A stretch of DNA of 64,000 nucleotides, taken from NCBI GenBank assembly GCA_001769655.1, contig MEPC01000029.1:1-64000 (forward strand), read 5' to 3'. Below, piece by piece: positions 35,612 through 44,371 of this stretch. Numbering within the stretch: the stretch's first letter is position 1; the number at the start of each line of letters is the position of its first letter. The position numbers were made by a program, and so were the translations under genes. Below the pieces are notes generated by a model. The model was not told where the DNA came from, did no database searches, and saw only the letters and a list, made by a program, of their open reading frames with translations. This DNA comes from Bacteroidetes bacterium RIFCSPLOWO2_12_FULL_37_12 (GTDB lineage: Bacteria > Bacteroidota > Bacteroidia > 2-12-FULL-37-12).

Positions 35612-36634
35612 ATGTTAAATACAAAAGAAAAATTATCGTTATGGTTTCTGGTGGTTGCCATAGCGCCAATTCTGACACATTGCGGTAAAAAAGACAGCGG
35701 GGGAGAGCTTGTCGGAACCCAGGAGAGAGGGGGATGGTACATGTCAAATCCTTTTGGCACCGTATTAGTCCCTTCCGGTACTTTTTATATGGGTCAAAGT
35801 GACCAGGACGTGCCGGCTACTCAAATAAATCATAATAAGCAAGTAACTATCGCTGGCTTTTATATGGATGATACAGAAATCACCAATGACGAATACCGCC
35901 AGTTTATTCAGGTTATGTTAAATGATTCGTTGGATGCACTCGGAGAGGACTATATTAAAACCCAATTGTATCCAGATACAACAGTTTGGGCAAGGGATTT
36001 TGCCTATCACCTGGGAGATCCTATGATGGAACATTATTTTTGGCACCCTGCTTTTGATGATTATCCTGTTACCGGTGTTGACTGGCACGCATGCAAATAT
36101 TTTTGCAAATGGAGAACCAACCACATGAATCAGTGGAGGGCTGAAAATGAATTATGGCCCATGCCTCAGTTTCGTCTTCCTACCGAAGCCGAATGGGAAT
36201 ATGCCGCAAGAGGAAGTCGCAAATCATCGCCTTATCCATGGGGAGGTCCTTATATTCGTAATGCCAAAGGTTGCCTTTTAGCTAATTTCAAACCCGGAAG
36301 AGGAAACTACTATGATGATGGTTTCCAATACACTTCGCCGGTAGCATCCTATTTTCCAAACGATTTCGGTTTATATGATATGTCTGGTAATGTTGCGGAA
36401 TGGACCAGCGATGCCTATTACGATGCGGCAATGCCCGTTGTGTGGGATATGAACCCAACGTTTGCCAAAGACGATGAACCGAGAAAAATAATTAGAGGTG
36501 GTTCTTATAAGGATATCGGATACTATCTCTCTGTTGGAACACGCTCGTATGAATATGAAGACACAACCAAGTCCTATTTAGGTTTTAGAACAGTAATAAC
36601 CTATTTGGGTCGTTCTTCCGGTACAAGCTTCTGA
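35612..36634 (+). CDS. gldK: T9SS/gliding lipoprotein GldK (PorK)
   Basis: A 340-residue lipoprotein: the signal ends LTHC with the lipidated Cys near residue 24. The rest is a formylglycine-generating-enzyme-like (SUMF1) fold with FGTVLVPSGTFYMGQSDQD, FRLPTEAEWEYAARG, YPWGGPYIRNAKGC, YDMSGNVAEWTSDAYYDA and KIIRGGSYKD. In T9SS the fold is structural, not catalytic: PorK/GldK and PorN/GldN form the large periplasmic ring beneath the outer membrane. Genes for its partners follow in canonical order. Confidence 0.95.
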   Translation: MLNTKEKLSLWFLVVAIAPILTHCGKKDSGGELVGTQERGGWYMSNPFGTVLVPSGTFYMGQSDQDVPATQINHNKQVTIAGFYMDDTEITNDEYRQFIQVMLNDSLDALGEDYIKTQLYPDTTVWARDFAYHLGDPMMEHYFWHPAFDDYPVTGVDWHACKYFCKWRTNHMNQWRAENELWPMPQFRLPTEAEWEYAARGSRKSSPYPWGGPYIRNAKGCLLANFKPGRGNYYDDGFQYTSPVASYFPNDFGLYDMSGNVAEWTSDAYYDAAMPVVWDMNPTFAKDDEPRKIIRGGSYKDIGYYLSVGTRSYEYEDTTKSYLGFRTVITYLGRSSGTSF

Positions 36635-36681
36635 TCGGTAACGAAATTTTTTTATTTTTTTGATTTATTACAAGAGTATTA

Positions 36682-36689
36682 TATATTTG
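36682..36689 (+). promoter_or_regulatory. gldL promoter -7 box
   Basis: TATATTTG lies 47 bases before the gldL ATG, in a 102-base gap after gldK. Confidence 0.5.
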
Positions 36690-36736
36690 CACCCCCTAGT
36701 AAATTTAATAATTCCAACACTTAACTTTAAATTATC

Positions 36737-37651
36737 ATGGCAAAGCAACAAAGCATGAAATTCCTCAAAATTAACCAGATGATCACCGGGCTGGGAGCCG
36801 CAGTGGTTATTGCTGGGGCAATGTTTAAAATTAACCATTGGAATGGAGCTACCTTGATGCTTATTTTAGGTCTTTCGACGGAAGCTGTTATTTTCTCAAT
36901 AAGCGCTTTTCTTCCCATTCATAAGGAACCGGATTGGACACGAGTTTATCCTGAACTGAGAGATGAGGAAGAAGGAGAAATAGTTACCGAAGAAGAATCA
37001 TCATTGCTGGAAGAAAAATCCGGTTCTGAGACACTTGATGATCTGATTAAGAAAAATATTGACCCATCCATTGTCGAAAATTTAGGAAAAGGATTAAGCA
37101 GTTTAAGTAGTTCTGTATCGAACTTAAGTAACATTACGGATGCCTCGGTAGCCACTTCTGAATATGCAGGAAAAGTCAAACAGGCGTCATTAGCAGTTTC
37201 AGAACTTAATCTTACATATGGTAAAGCCATAGATGCAGTATCATCTCTTTCAAAAGCAGGCGCTGATGCTCAAGGTTATCAGGAACAAGTTCAACAAGTA
37301 ACTAAAAATCTTAGCTCTCTTAATTCAATCTATGAAATTGAATTACAAGACGCCAATCAACATATCAAAGCGCTCAACAAATTCTACGGTAATATGGCTG
37401 AAGCCATGAATAATATGGGTGAAGTTGCCACTCAGTCAGGTGAGTATAAAAACCAGATGACCGAGTTAGTGAGGAATTTAAGCTCAATTAATAACCTCAC
37501 CGGAGCCATGGGGCTTGCAATGAATAATATGAATGAAGTAGCCGTTCAGTCAGAAGAATATAAAAACCAAATTTCAGCGCTCAACAAACATTTGAGTAAT
37601 TTAAATACAGTTTATGGCAATATGCTTACTGCCATGAATGTTCGTGCATAA
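36737..37651 (+). CDS. gldL: T9SS/gliding motor protein GldL (PorL)
   Basis: A 304-residue inner-membrane protein. Two membrane helices lie near the N-terminus (MITGLGAAVVIAGAMFKINH and NGATLMLILGLSTEAVIFSI) with HWNGA between them; with GldM it forms the proton-driven motor that powers secretion and gliding. The rest is cytoplasmic coiled coil. Residues 205-304 contain two to three related repeats of about 37 residues (FYGNMAEAMNNMGEVATQSG, AMGLAMNNMNEVAVQSEEYK), usual for GldL of gliding species. The gldM start is 57 bases downstream. Confidence 0.95.
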   Translation: MAKQQSMKFLKINQMITGLGAAVVIAGAMFKINHWNGATLMLILGLSTEAVIFSISAFLPIHKEPDWTRVYPELRDEEEGEIVTEEESSLLEEKSGSETLDDLIKKNIDPSIVENLGKGLSSLSSSVSNLSNITDASVATSEYAGKVKQASLAVSELNLTYGKAIDAVSSLSKAGADAQGYQEQVQQVTKNLSSLNSIYEIELQDANQHIKALNKFYGNMAEAMNNMGEVATQSGEYKNQMTELVRNLSSINNLTGAMGLAMNNMNEVAVQSEEYKNQISALNKHLSNLNTVYGNMLTAMNVRA

Positions 37652-37708
37652 GGATTAATTTGTCTCAAATCCTAACTATTTAATTCTGAATAATTAATTT
37701 AAAAATTT

Positions 37709-39289
37709 ATGTCAGGCGGAAAAGAAACTCTTAGGCAAAAAATGATCGGGATGATGTATCTCGTTCTTACAGCCCTCCTTGCCTTGCAGGTAAGCACAAA
37801 CATACTGGACAAATTTGAAAGTATTGATAAAAGTTTATCAGAGTCAGCTTTGGCAAGAAAGACCCAAAACGAAAAACAGCTCGCAGTCATCACTTCAGTT
37901 GTTAATAAAGACAGAAGAAAACAGGCATTTGCAGTATTAGATATGGCAAATAAGGTGCGTAGTGACGCAAAAAAACTTTGCGAAAGAATTGAAGAAATTA
38001 AGGAAAAGGCAATTAAAGCTTCCGGTGGCAGGGAAGGTGGTAAAATTGTTAATACAAAAGATGAAATGGAATCCCTTGCCATTATCATGGGACCGGGTGA
38101 ATCTAAAAAAGGTGAAGCATATTCTCTCCAGAAAGAGCTGAATGAATATGCTAAAAAAATGTCAACATACATCCCAAAAGTTAAATTTGAACCCATGGCT
38201 GTTGACTCAAGGGATGAAGGGGGTAATAAAGCCGACTGGGTGTTCAATAACTTCAACGCGGCACCTATAGTCGCTTCTCTTTGTATTTTTTCGAAATTGC
38301 AAAACGATGTACTCAATATGGAAGGAACAGTTCTTATTCAATTAGCCAGTTTAATTGGCGCCGGTGATATTTCTTTTGACCAGGTAAAAGCTCAGGTGAC
38401 TCCTGAACAATCCATTCTTGCCGCCGGTACAAAATATAAAGCACGTCTTTTTATTGCCGCATCTTCTTCCTCTATTAAACCAACCATGAAATTAAATGGC
38501 TCACCCATAAACGTTGATGCAGAAGGTTATGGACAAATTGAGTTTACGGCTCAGGGTGGAACTTATGATAAAGACGGAAAAATTGAGAAATCATGGACAG
38601 GGAGCATTTCTATTCCCAAAAAGGAAGGGGGGGACACGGTTTACGCAGTAACTCAAAAATATACAGTCGTTAAACCGGTTATTCAAATTCAATCGGCTTC
38701 TGTATCAGCTCTTTATCTGAATTGTGGAAATAAATTGAGCGTACAGGTTCCCGCACTTGGCGACACGTATTCCCCTTCATTCTCAGTAACCGGCGGAGAT
38801 GCTATTCCCGGTCAAAAAACAGGAGAGGTTACCATTGTACCCACTTCAGCACTCGTAAAACTAGATGTAAAAAGCAGTGGAAATTACATTGGAACTGAAG
38901 AATTTAAAGTACGTGGGATCCCACTTCCCACAATCAGTGTACTTTGTGGAGGTAGCAGACCTTGTAATGAAAAAGAAGGAGAAAAAGATTGCCCAAGATC
39001 GTTGGTAATTAAAGCAATTCCTGATGAAAGTTTTAAAAACTTCTTACCGGAAGATGCACGATATAAAGTATCGGATTATAATATTACTCTCGCGAGAGGT
39101 AAAAGACCTGTGGCAGGTCCTATTAACTTTGAATCAGACAATGCAAATTTAACCCAGCTTGCAAGCCAGGCACGTTCAGGTGACCGGCTAATTGTAGAAA
39201 TAAAAGGGGTAACCCGTAGAAATTTTAGAAACGTAAATGATAAAGTAAACATGGGTTCTTTAATTTATAAAAACATACCCATACAATAA
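37709..39289 (+). CDS. gldM: T9SS/gliding protein GldM (PorM)
   Basis: A 526-residue protein with one N-terminal membrane helix (MIGMMYLVLTALLALQVSTN) and a long periplasmic part made of a helical domain (residues 35-210) and beta domains, as in known GldM dimers that reach through the periplasm to the GldK/GldN ring. The typical start MSGGKETLRQKMIGMMYLVL is intact, and the C-terminal domain begins near IPLPTISVLCGGSRPC. Length is normal for the family. It lies between gldL and gldN with short gaps (57 and 47 bases). Confidence 0.96.
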   Translation: MSGGKETLRQKMIGMMYLVLTALLALQVSTNILDKFESIDKSLSESALARKTQNEKQLAVITSVVNKDRRKQAFAVLDMANKVRSDAKKLCERIEEIKEKAIKASGGREGGKIVNTKDEMESLAIIMGPGESKKGEAYSLQKELNEYAKKMSTYIPKVKFEPMAVDSRDEGGNKADWVFNNFNAAPIVASLCIFSKLQNDVLNMEGTVLIQLASLIGAGDISFDQVKAQVTPEQSILAAGTKYKARLFIAASSSSIKPTMKLNGSPINVDAEGYGQIEFTAQGGTYDKDGKIEKSWTGSISIPKKEGGDTVYAVTQKYTVVKPVIQIQSASVSALYLNCGNKLSVQVPALGDTYSPSFSVTGGDAIPGQKTGEVTIVPTSALVKLDVKSSGNYIGTEEFKVRGIPLPTISVLCGGSRPCNEKEGEKDCPRSLVIKAIPDESFKNFLPEDARYKVSDYNITLARGKRPVAGPINFESDNANLTQLASQARSGDRLIVEIKGVTRRNFRNVNDKVNMGSLIYKNIPIQ

Positions 39290-39336
39290 AAATTCTCATA
39301 CTCCGTTTTATTTGCAATACTTATTCATCCTGTAAA

Positions 39337-40137
39337 ATGAAAAACAACTTTAAAATATTTAATATCGTTTTCTTTGTAACGTTTGGTTTATTTTCCATTG
39401 ATGCTTTTTCTCAACGGGAAATCAGGGTAGCTGACCAGATGTATAAGAAAAGATTATTGAGACGGTTGGACCTGCGCGAAAAAGCAAACAAGCCCATGTT
39501 TTCAGAGCAAAGATGGATTACCAAAGTCATGCTTGAGGCATTTACCTCAGGGCAATTAATTGCTTACCGGAATGATTCATTAACTTCTACTCAAACTCAG
39601 GAAGAAGTGGATGCGGTTTTGTCTAAACAAATGGCTGTCGCTGAAGATACATTGGCACAACAACTATCAGATGATTCATGGGGTGACGATTCAACCGCGG
39701 CAGAAGCCCCAACAGGTCCCGAAAAGTTTTTTCCTAAAGACCTGGATCAACTTGAATTAACGGAAGATATCATTTTTGACAAGCAACATTCCCGTATGTA
39801 TTTTAATATTTTATCCTTGACACTTATTATCCCTGCCAGTAAGAATGAGGCGGGTATTGATAAACCGGTTTGTACGTTCGATTATAAAGAATTAGCGGCT
39901 GTTTTTGCAGATAAAGAAAAAGCCGAATGGTATAATCGCGAAAACGATGCCATGCACTTATCATTGAAAGATGCCTTTGACTTAAGATTATTCAGTTCAT
40001 TTATCATTATGATCAGTAACGCTAAAGCAGAACGTCTGGTTGACAAATACGGTGGAGATGAAAGAGTTGCTATTCGCTCGGCAGATTGGGTAAAGCAACA
40101 ATTGGTTGAATACGAGCATCATCTTTGGTCGTTATAG
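39337..40137 (+). CDS. gldN: T9SS/gliding protein GldN (PorN)
   Basis: A 266-residue periplasmic precursor with signal FNIVFFVTFGLFSIDAFSQ. Family segments include KKRLLRRLDLREKANKPMFS, RWITKVMLEAFTSGQLIAYR, FDKQHSRMYFNILSLTLIIP and the end SADWVKQQLVEYEHHLWSL. It pairs with GldK in the periplasmic ring. The final 68 bases overlap, tail to tail, the end of uvrC on the other strand; the GldN ending looks normal, so uvrC is the gene that has been altered here. Confidence 0.95.
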   Translation: MKNNFKIFNIVFFVTFGLFSIDAFSQREIRVADQMYKKRLLRRLDLREKANKPMFSEQRWITKVMLEAFTSGQLIAYRNDSLTSTQTQEEVDAVLSKQMAVAEDTLAQQLSDDSWGDDSTAAEAPTGPEKFFPKDLDQLELTEDIIFDKQHSRMYFNILSLTLIIPASKNEAGIDKPVCTFDYKELAAVFADKEKAEWYNRENDAMHLSLKDAFDLRLFSSFIIMISNAKAERLVDKYGGDERVAIRSADWVKQQLVEYEHHLWSL

Positions 40138-41764
40138 TTTTTTCTATATTTTTACTTCTTGTTCTCCTGTGAAAACTTATCGCAAACCTGTGCGCTTCGT
40201 TTCGAATTTGCTGAATTAACTTTAAGGAAGGACTTCTTTTATCTATATGAACAGGAGTAGAGTCACCCGGAAAATAAATTTCTTCTAATTTTTTTGCAAT
40301 ACCGATAACCTGAAATTTGCCATAAAGGTTCATCTCTTTCAACGCTTCCACTGTTGCACTCAATTGTCCTTTACCCCCGTCAATAATTAATAAATTGGGT
40401 AACGGTTTATTTTCGTTTGTCAATCTTTTGTACCTGCGTGTCACAATTTCTTTCATGCTTGCGAAATCATCAATGCCCGTTACACTCTTTATGTGGAATT
40501 TTCTATAATCTGACTTACTTGGTTTTCCTTTGCGGAAACATACCAACGCCGCCACCGGAAAAGCACCTTGAAAATTTGAATTGTCTATACATTCAATATA
40601 TTCCGGAATATCGCTCAAATTCAAATCTGTTTTCAATCGTTCCAGCGTTTTCGATTTTTTATATTTATTTTTAAGGGTTTGTTTTTGATTCAAATAATCT
40701 TTCTTATAATACAATAAGTTTCTATACGCAAGCTGAAGGAGTTTTTTCTTATCGCCTTTTGCAGGAATAGTAATTGGAATGGGACTGTCAGGAAGAAATA
40801 CTTTAACCGGTAAAATGATTTCATCTGGTCTGCTCTGATATTCATCTGTGATTTTGGCAATCGCTAATTCCAAAACCTCTGAATCATGCTCTTCCAACTT
40901 TTTCTTAAACTCAAACACACGGGAGATAACCACACACCCGCTTACTACCCGTAAGTAGGAAATGAAGGCAATGTTTTTTTCCGATTGAATGGAGTAAACA
41001 TCTAAATTATTCAGGTTGGAATTGACTACGGTTGACTTACTTCTGTAATTACTCAATGACTCTAATTTATTCTTTAGTATTTCGGCTTTCTCAAATTCCA
41101 TCTTTTCTACAGACAATTTTATTAACGATTTTAAATATTCCATTACTTGACTCAAATGACCTTTCAGTATATTTTCTACTTGCGAAATGGAATTAGTGTA
41201 GTCAGTTTCTCTCTGTAAACCTTCACAAGGTCCCAGACAATTGCCTAAATGATATTCGAGACAAACTTTAAATTTTTTATTTTTTATATTTTTTTCTGTT
41301 AAATTCAGCGTGCAGTTTCTCAATGGAAATAATGTTTTGATTAATTCATTTAACGTATGCATAAGAGAAATATTCGGATACGGTCCATAATACGCAGATC
41401 CATTTTTTATTACTTTCCGCACTGGTAATACTCTTGGAAAACGCTCATTTGTGACACACAAAAAGGGATAGCTTTTGCCATCTTTCAATGCAGAATTGTA
41501 TTTTGGCTGATGTTTTTTTATCAGGTTGTTTTCAAGCAAAAGTGCATCGTATTCCGAATCAACAACGGTATATTCAATGCGCTGAATCTGTGCAACCAAG
41601 TAACGGATTTTCCCAATCTGATTTTTTTCATTCATAAAATAAGATGATACTCTTTTTTTAAGATTTTTTGCTTTCCCTACATACAGCAGAATATCATTCT
41701 TATCAAAAAATTTATAAATACCCGGCTCTTCCGGTAGTTGGCGAGCGGTTTCTTTTATGTTCAT
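40070..41764 (-). CDS. uvrC: Excinuclease ABC subunit C lacking the C-terminal HhH domain
   Basis: A 564-residue UvrC, which makes both incisions in nucleotide excision repair with UvrA/UvrB. The GIY-YIG domain is at the start (PEEPGIYKFFDKNDILLYVG), the UVR motif near residues 190-225 (SVEKMEFEKAEILKNKLESL) and the RNase H-like nuclease near 385-540 (CIDNSNFQGAFPVAALVCF, LLIIDGGKGQLSATVEAL). After NEAHRFAISFHRRTRSKN the usual helix-hairpin-helix domain is absent; 24 unrelated residues encoded opposite the gldN end follow. The ATG at 41764 begins MNIKETARQLPEEPG, the family start. Confidence 0.92.
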   Translation of the reverse strand: MNIKETARQLPEEPGIYKFFDKNDILLYVGKAKNLKKRVSSYFMNEKNQIGKIRYLVAQIQRIEYTVVDSEYDALLLENNLIKKHQPKYNSALKDGKSYPFLCVTNERFPRVLPVRKVIKNGSAYYGPYPNISLMHTLNELIKTLFPLRNCTLNLTEKNIKNKKFKVCLEYHLGNCLGPCEGLQRETDYTNSISQVENILKGHLSQVMEYLKSLIKLSVEKMEFEKAEILKNKLESLSNYRSKSTVVNSNLNNLDVYSIQSEKNIAFISYLRVVSGCVVISRVFEFKKKLEEHDSEVLELAIAKITDEYQSRPDEIILPVKVFLPDSPIPITIPAKGDKKKLLQLAYRNLLYYKKDYLNQKQTLKNKYKKSKTLERLKTDLNLSDIPEYIECIDNSNFQGAFPVAALVCFRKGKPSKSDYRKFHIKSVTGIDDFASMKEIVTRRYKRLTNENKPLPNLLIIDGGKGQLSATVEALKEMNLYGKFQVIGIAKKLEEIYFPGDSTPVHIDKRSPSLKLIQQIRNEAHRFAISFHRRTRSKNIEKTITTKDDARIQPIVALPNLPSE

Positions 41765-41863
41765 GATTATAAGAAAATTTGTGTAAAATAATTTTATTTT
41801 TCTTTTCACATGGCTTGAAAGGACAAATAAAAATTATTAAACCAAACCAATTCGAGGTATAAG

Positions 41864-41952
41864 AAAAACATATAACACTAAACACGAAATAAATAACTTC
41901 TAAGTAATCAACCCCTTTGACATTATTTATTTTTTGTTATATGTTATTAATT
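41864..41952 (+). repeat. Dispersed inverted-repeat element, copy B
   Basis: AACATATAACAC on the left faces TTTTTTGTTATATGTTATTA on the right. The right part CATTATTTATTTTTTGTTAT matches copy A at 31078-31186 in sequence and orientation. Confidence 0.5.
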
Positions 41953-42007
41953 TTTTAGAAAACCTGATTAATTTTTATATACTCATTCACCATTTTTACC
42001 ACCCCCC

Positions 42008-44326
42008 TCACTCCCTTTCCTCCGAATAATTATACTGCGAGGGATAGTACTTTTTCTTGTCATTTAGCACAGAATCAGCGCCATCATTTTTACGATGACA
42101 GTTAAACTCGGATGGAAGTGGTTTTAACGGTTTTGTAAATGTATCCTCTTCTTTTATTCCTAAGGTAGTGTCCGCTAAAATTTTCTTCATAAATAATGCC
42201 CACATAGGCATGGCTAAACGGGCGCCCTGACCATAAGCCATTGATCTGAAGTGAATGAACTTATCTTCACCGCCCACCCAACAGCCAGCCACCAGATGTG
42301 GAGTAATTCCTACAAACCATGCATCAGAATAGTTTTGCGTAGTTCCTGTTTTAGCCGCTATTTCTCCTCTGAATTTGTATCGCCCCCTCAATGCGATGGC
42401 AGTTCCGTTTTTTTCTTCCGTTGCTCCTTTCATCATATAGAGCATGGTATAAGCCGTTTCTTCTCCAAATGCCTCCACAGTTTTTGGGATAAATTCCTGT
42501 AAAATATTTCCATTTTTATCTTCAATACGGGTGATCAGCAAGGGTTGTGTCCATACGCCATGATTTACAAAAGTGCCATAAGCACTCACAATTTCATAAA
42601 CAGAAACATCGGAAGTTCCGAGACAAAGTGAAGGAGTCGGATCTAAAAATCCTTCCACCCCCATCCTGCGAGCATAGTTAATAACCATGTTAGGTCCGAA
42701 TTGTTTTATAACCCATGCTGTTACGGAGTTAATTGAACGGGCAAGACCTTGGCGTAACGTTAACATCTCACCGGTATATTTACCATCTGAATTTCTGGGA
42801 ATCCATCTTTTTCCATCTGCCAGTTCTACTGTGACCGGTACATCGGGCACTTTAAAACACGGTGAATACCCATTATCTATTGCCGCAGTATATACAAATG
42901 GTTTAAAAAGTGATCCGGGTTGACGTTTTCCCTGCTTTACATGGTCGTATTTAAAATACTTATGATTGATGCCACCGACCCATGCTTTGATATGTCCCAT
43001 TTCAGGATCCATAGCCATAAAACCGGTTCGTAAAAAATATTTATAATAAATCAACGAATCCCGTGGAGAGAAAAAAGTGTCACGTTCACCATTCCATGAA
43101 AAAATTCTCATTTTAATTTTTTTATTCAGATAGAATTTAATGGAATCTTTATTTGTTCCAAATTGATTTAACAATTGCTTGTACCTTGGAGTTTTTTTCA
43201 AAGCAACCTCGACGAAGTTTTTTATTTCCCGGTAGTTTTCATCAATCCATGGTTTTCTTCCTTTCCAATGAGTATAAAAAATTTTCTGATAAGTTGCCAT
43301 GTGTTCCGATACTGCTTCTTCGGCATATTGCTGAATTTTTGAGTTTATAGTAGTGTAAATCTTCAACCCACTGTTAAACAAATCGTATCCGTGGCTGGCA
43401 CACCAGCGTTGAAGTTCTTTTTTGACTTCTTCACGAAAATACGGAGCAAGTCCAGTATTCTGATTTTCCACATTATAATCCAATAAAATAGGAATTTTAA
43501 CAAGCGAGTCATACGTTTTCTTATCTAAGTATTTGTATTTATACATCTGATGTAATACGACATTTCTTCTGCGTAATGATTTATCGGGATTAAGAACAGG
43601 GGAATAGAGAGTAGGAGCTTTTAAAATTCCAACCAATAATGCCGCTTCTTCAATCGTTAATTCTTCAGATGCTTTATTAAAAAAGGTTAATGCTCCGGTT
43701 TTTAATCCGAATGCATTGCTCCCGAATTCTACAGTGTTAAGATACATCATCAGAATTTCGTTTTTGGTATAGGAGCGTTCAATCCGTATGGCAGTAATCC
43801 ATTCTTTTATTTTGATTATGATTTTATTTAACACTGGAATATTACTGAAAAGTCCTTCGTATTCATCGGAACGGGTTTTAAATAAATTTTTAGCCGTTTG
43901 CTGAGATAAGGTACTGGAACCTCTCAAGTCCCCTTTTAATAAATATGGAATGATGGCGAGAAGCCCTTTTAAATCAATGCCACTGTGCTTAAAAAATCTG
44001 ACATCTTCAGTGGCATACAATGCCTTTAAAACATTGGGGGAAATTTCTTCAAAGTTCACCGTGGTTCGGTTCTCACGAAAATACTTTCCAAGCAGTTGCC
44101 TGTCGGATGAATATAATTCGGATGCCAGATTAGAACGGGGATTTTCAAGCAAATCAAAAGAAGGAATTTCTCCAAAGAAGTTCAGTAGATTAAATTGCAC
44201 GGAAACGATAAGCAGAAAAAGAAACAGGTAGCTGGATGCAAAAAATAACCAAAGAAAAAGAGCCGCTTTTCCAGGGGTTTTTATAAGTGATTTTATTTTA
44301 TGCTTTACCAATGGCGTAAATTTCAA
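42008..44326 (-). CDS. Class A penicillin-binding protein 1A
   Basis: A 772-residue bifunctional peptidoglycan synthase with one N-terminal membrane helix (AALFLWLFFASSYLFLFLLI). The glycosyltransferase domain shows ALYATEDVRFFKHSGIDLKG (catalytic Glu), RGSSTLSQQTAKNL and KEWITAIRIERSYTKNEIL. The transpeptidase has SxxK as PGSLFKPFVY, SxN as SINSVTAW and KTGTTQNYSDAWFVGITP. It polymerises and cross-links murein at the periplasmic face. A Lys/Asp/Tyr-rich tail ends the protein. It lies 45 bases after dxs on the same strand. Confidence 0.95.
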   Translation of the reverse strand: MKFTPLVKHKIKSLIKTPGKAALFLWLFFASSYLFLFLLIVSVQFNLLNFFGEIPSFDLLENPRSNLASELYSSDRQLLGKYFRENRTTVNFEEISPNVLKALYATEDVRFFKHSGIDLKGLLAIIPYLLKGDLRGSSTLSQQTAKNLFKTRSDEYEGLFSNIPVLNKIIIKIKEWITAIRIERSYTKNEILMMYLNTVEFGSNAFGLKTGALTFFNKASEELTIEEAALLVGILKAPTLYSPVLNPDKSLRRRNVVLHQMYKYKYLDKKTYDSLVKIPILLDYNVENQNTGLAPYFREEVKKELQRWCASHGYDLFNSGLKIYTTINSKIQQYAEEAVSEHMATYQKIFYTHWKGRKPWIDENYREIKNFVEVALKKTPRYKQLLNQFGTNKDSIKFYLNKKIKMRIFSWNGERDTFFSPRDSLIYYKYFLRTGFMAMDPEMGHIKAWVGGINHKYFKYDHVKQGKRQPGSLFKPFVYTAAIDNGYSPCFKVPDVPVTVELADGKRWIPRNSDGKYTGEMLTLRQGLARSINSVTAWVIKQFGPNMVINYARRMGVEGFLDPTPSLCLGTSDVSVYEIVSAYGTFVNHGVWTQPLLITRIEDKNGNILQEFIPKTVEAFGEETAYTMLYMMKGATEEKNGTAIALRGRYKFRGEIAAKTGTTQNYSDAWFVGITPHLVAGCWVGGEDKFIHFRSMAYGQGARLAMPMWALFMKKILADTTLGIKEEDTFTKPLKPLPSEFNCHRKNDGADSVLNDKKKYYPSQYNYSEERE

Positions 44327-44371
44327 AAGAAGTATTGATAAAGAATGTTATCACTTTCCACTTATCACTTT

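Noticed and set aside
35612-36634. GldK as a sulfatase-maturing or ergothioneine-type enzyme
   Set aside because: The fold is that of formylglycine-generating enzymes, but lipobox and gene order identify the structural T9SS protein.
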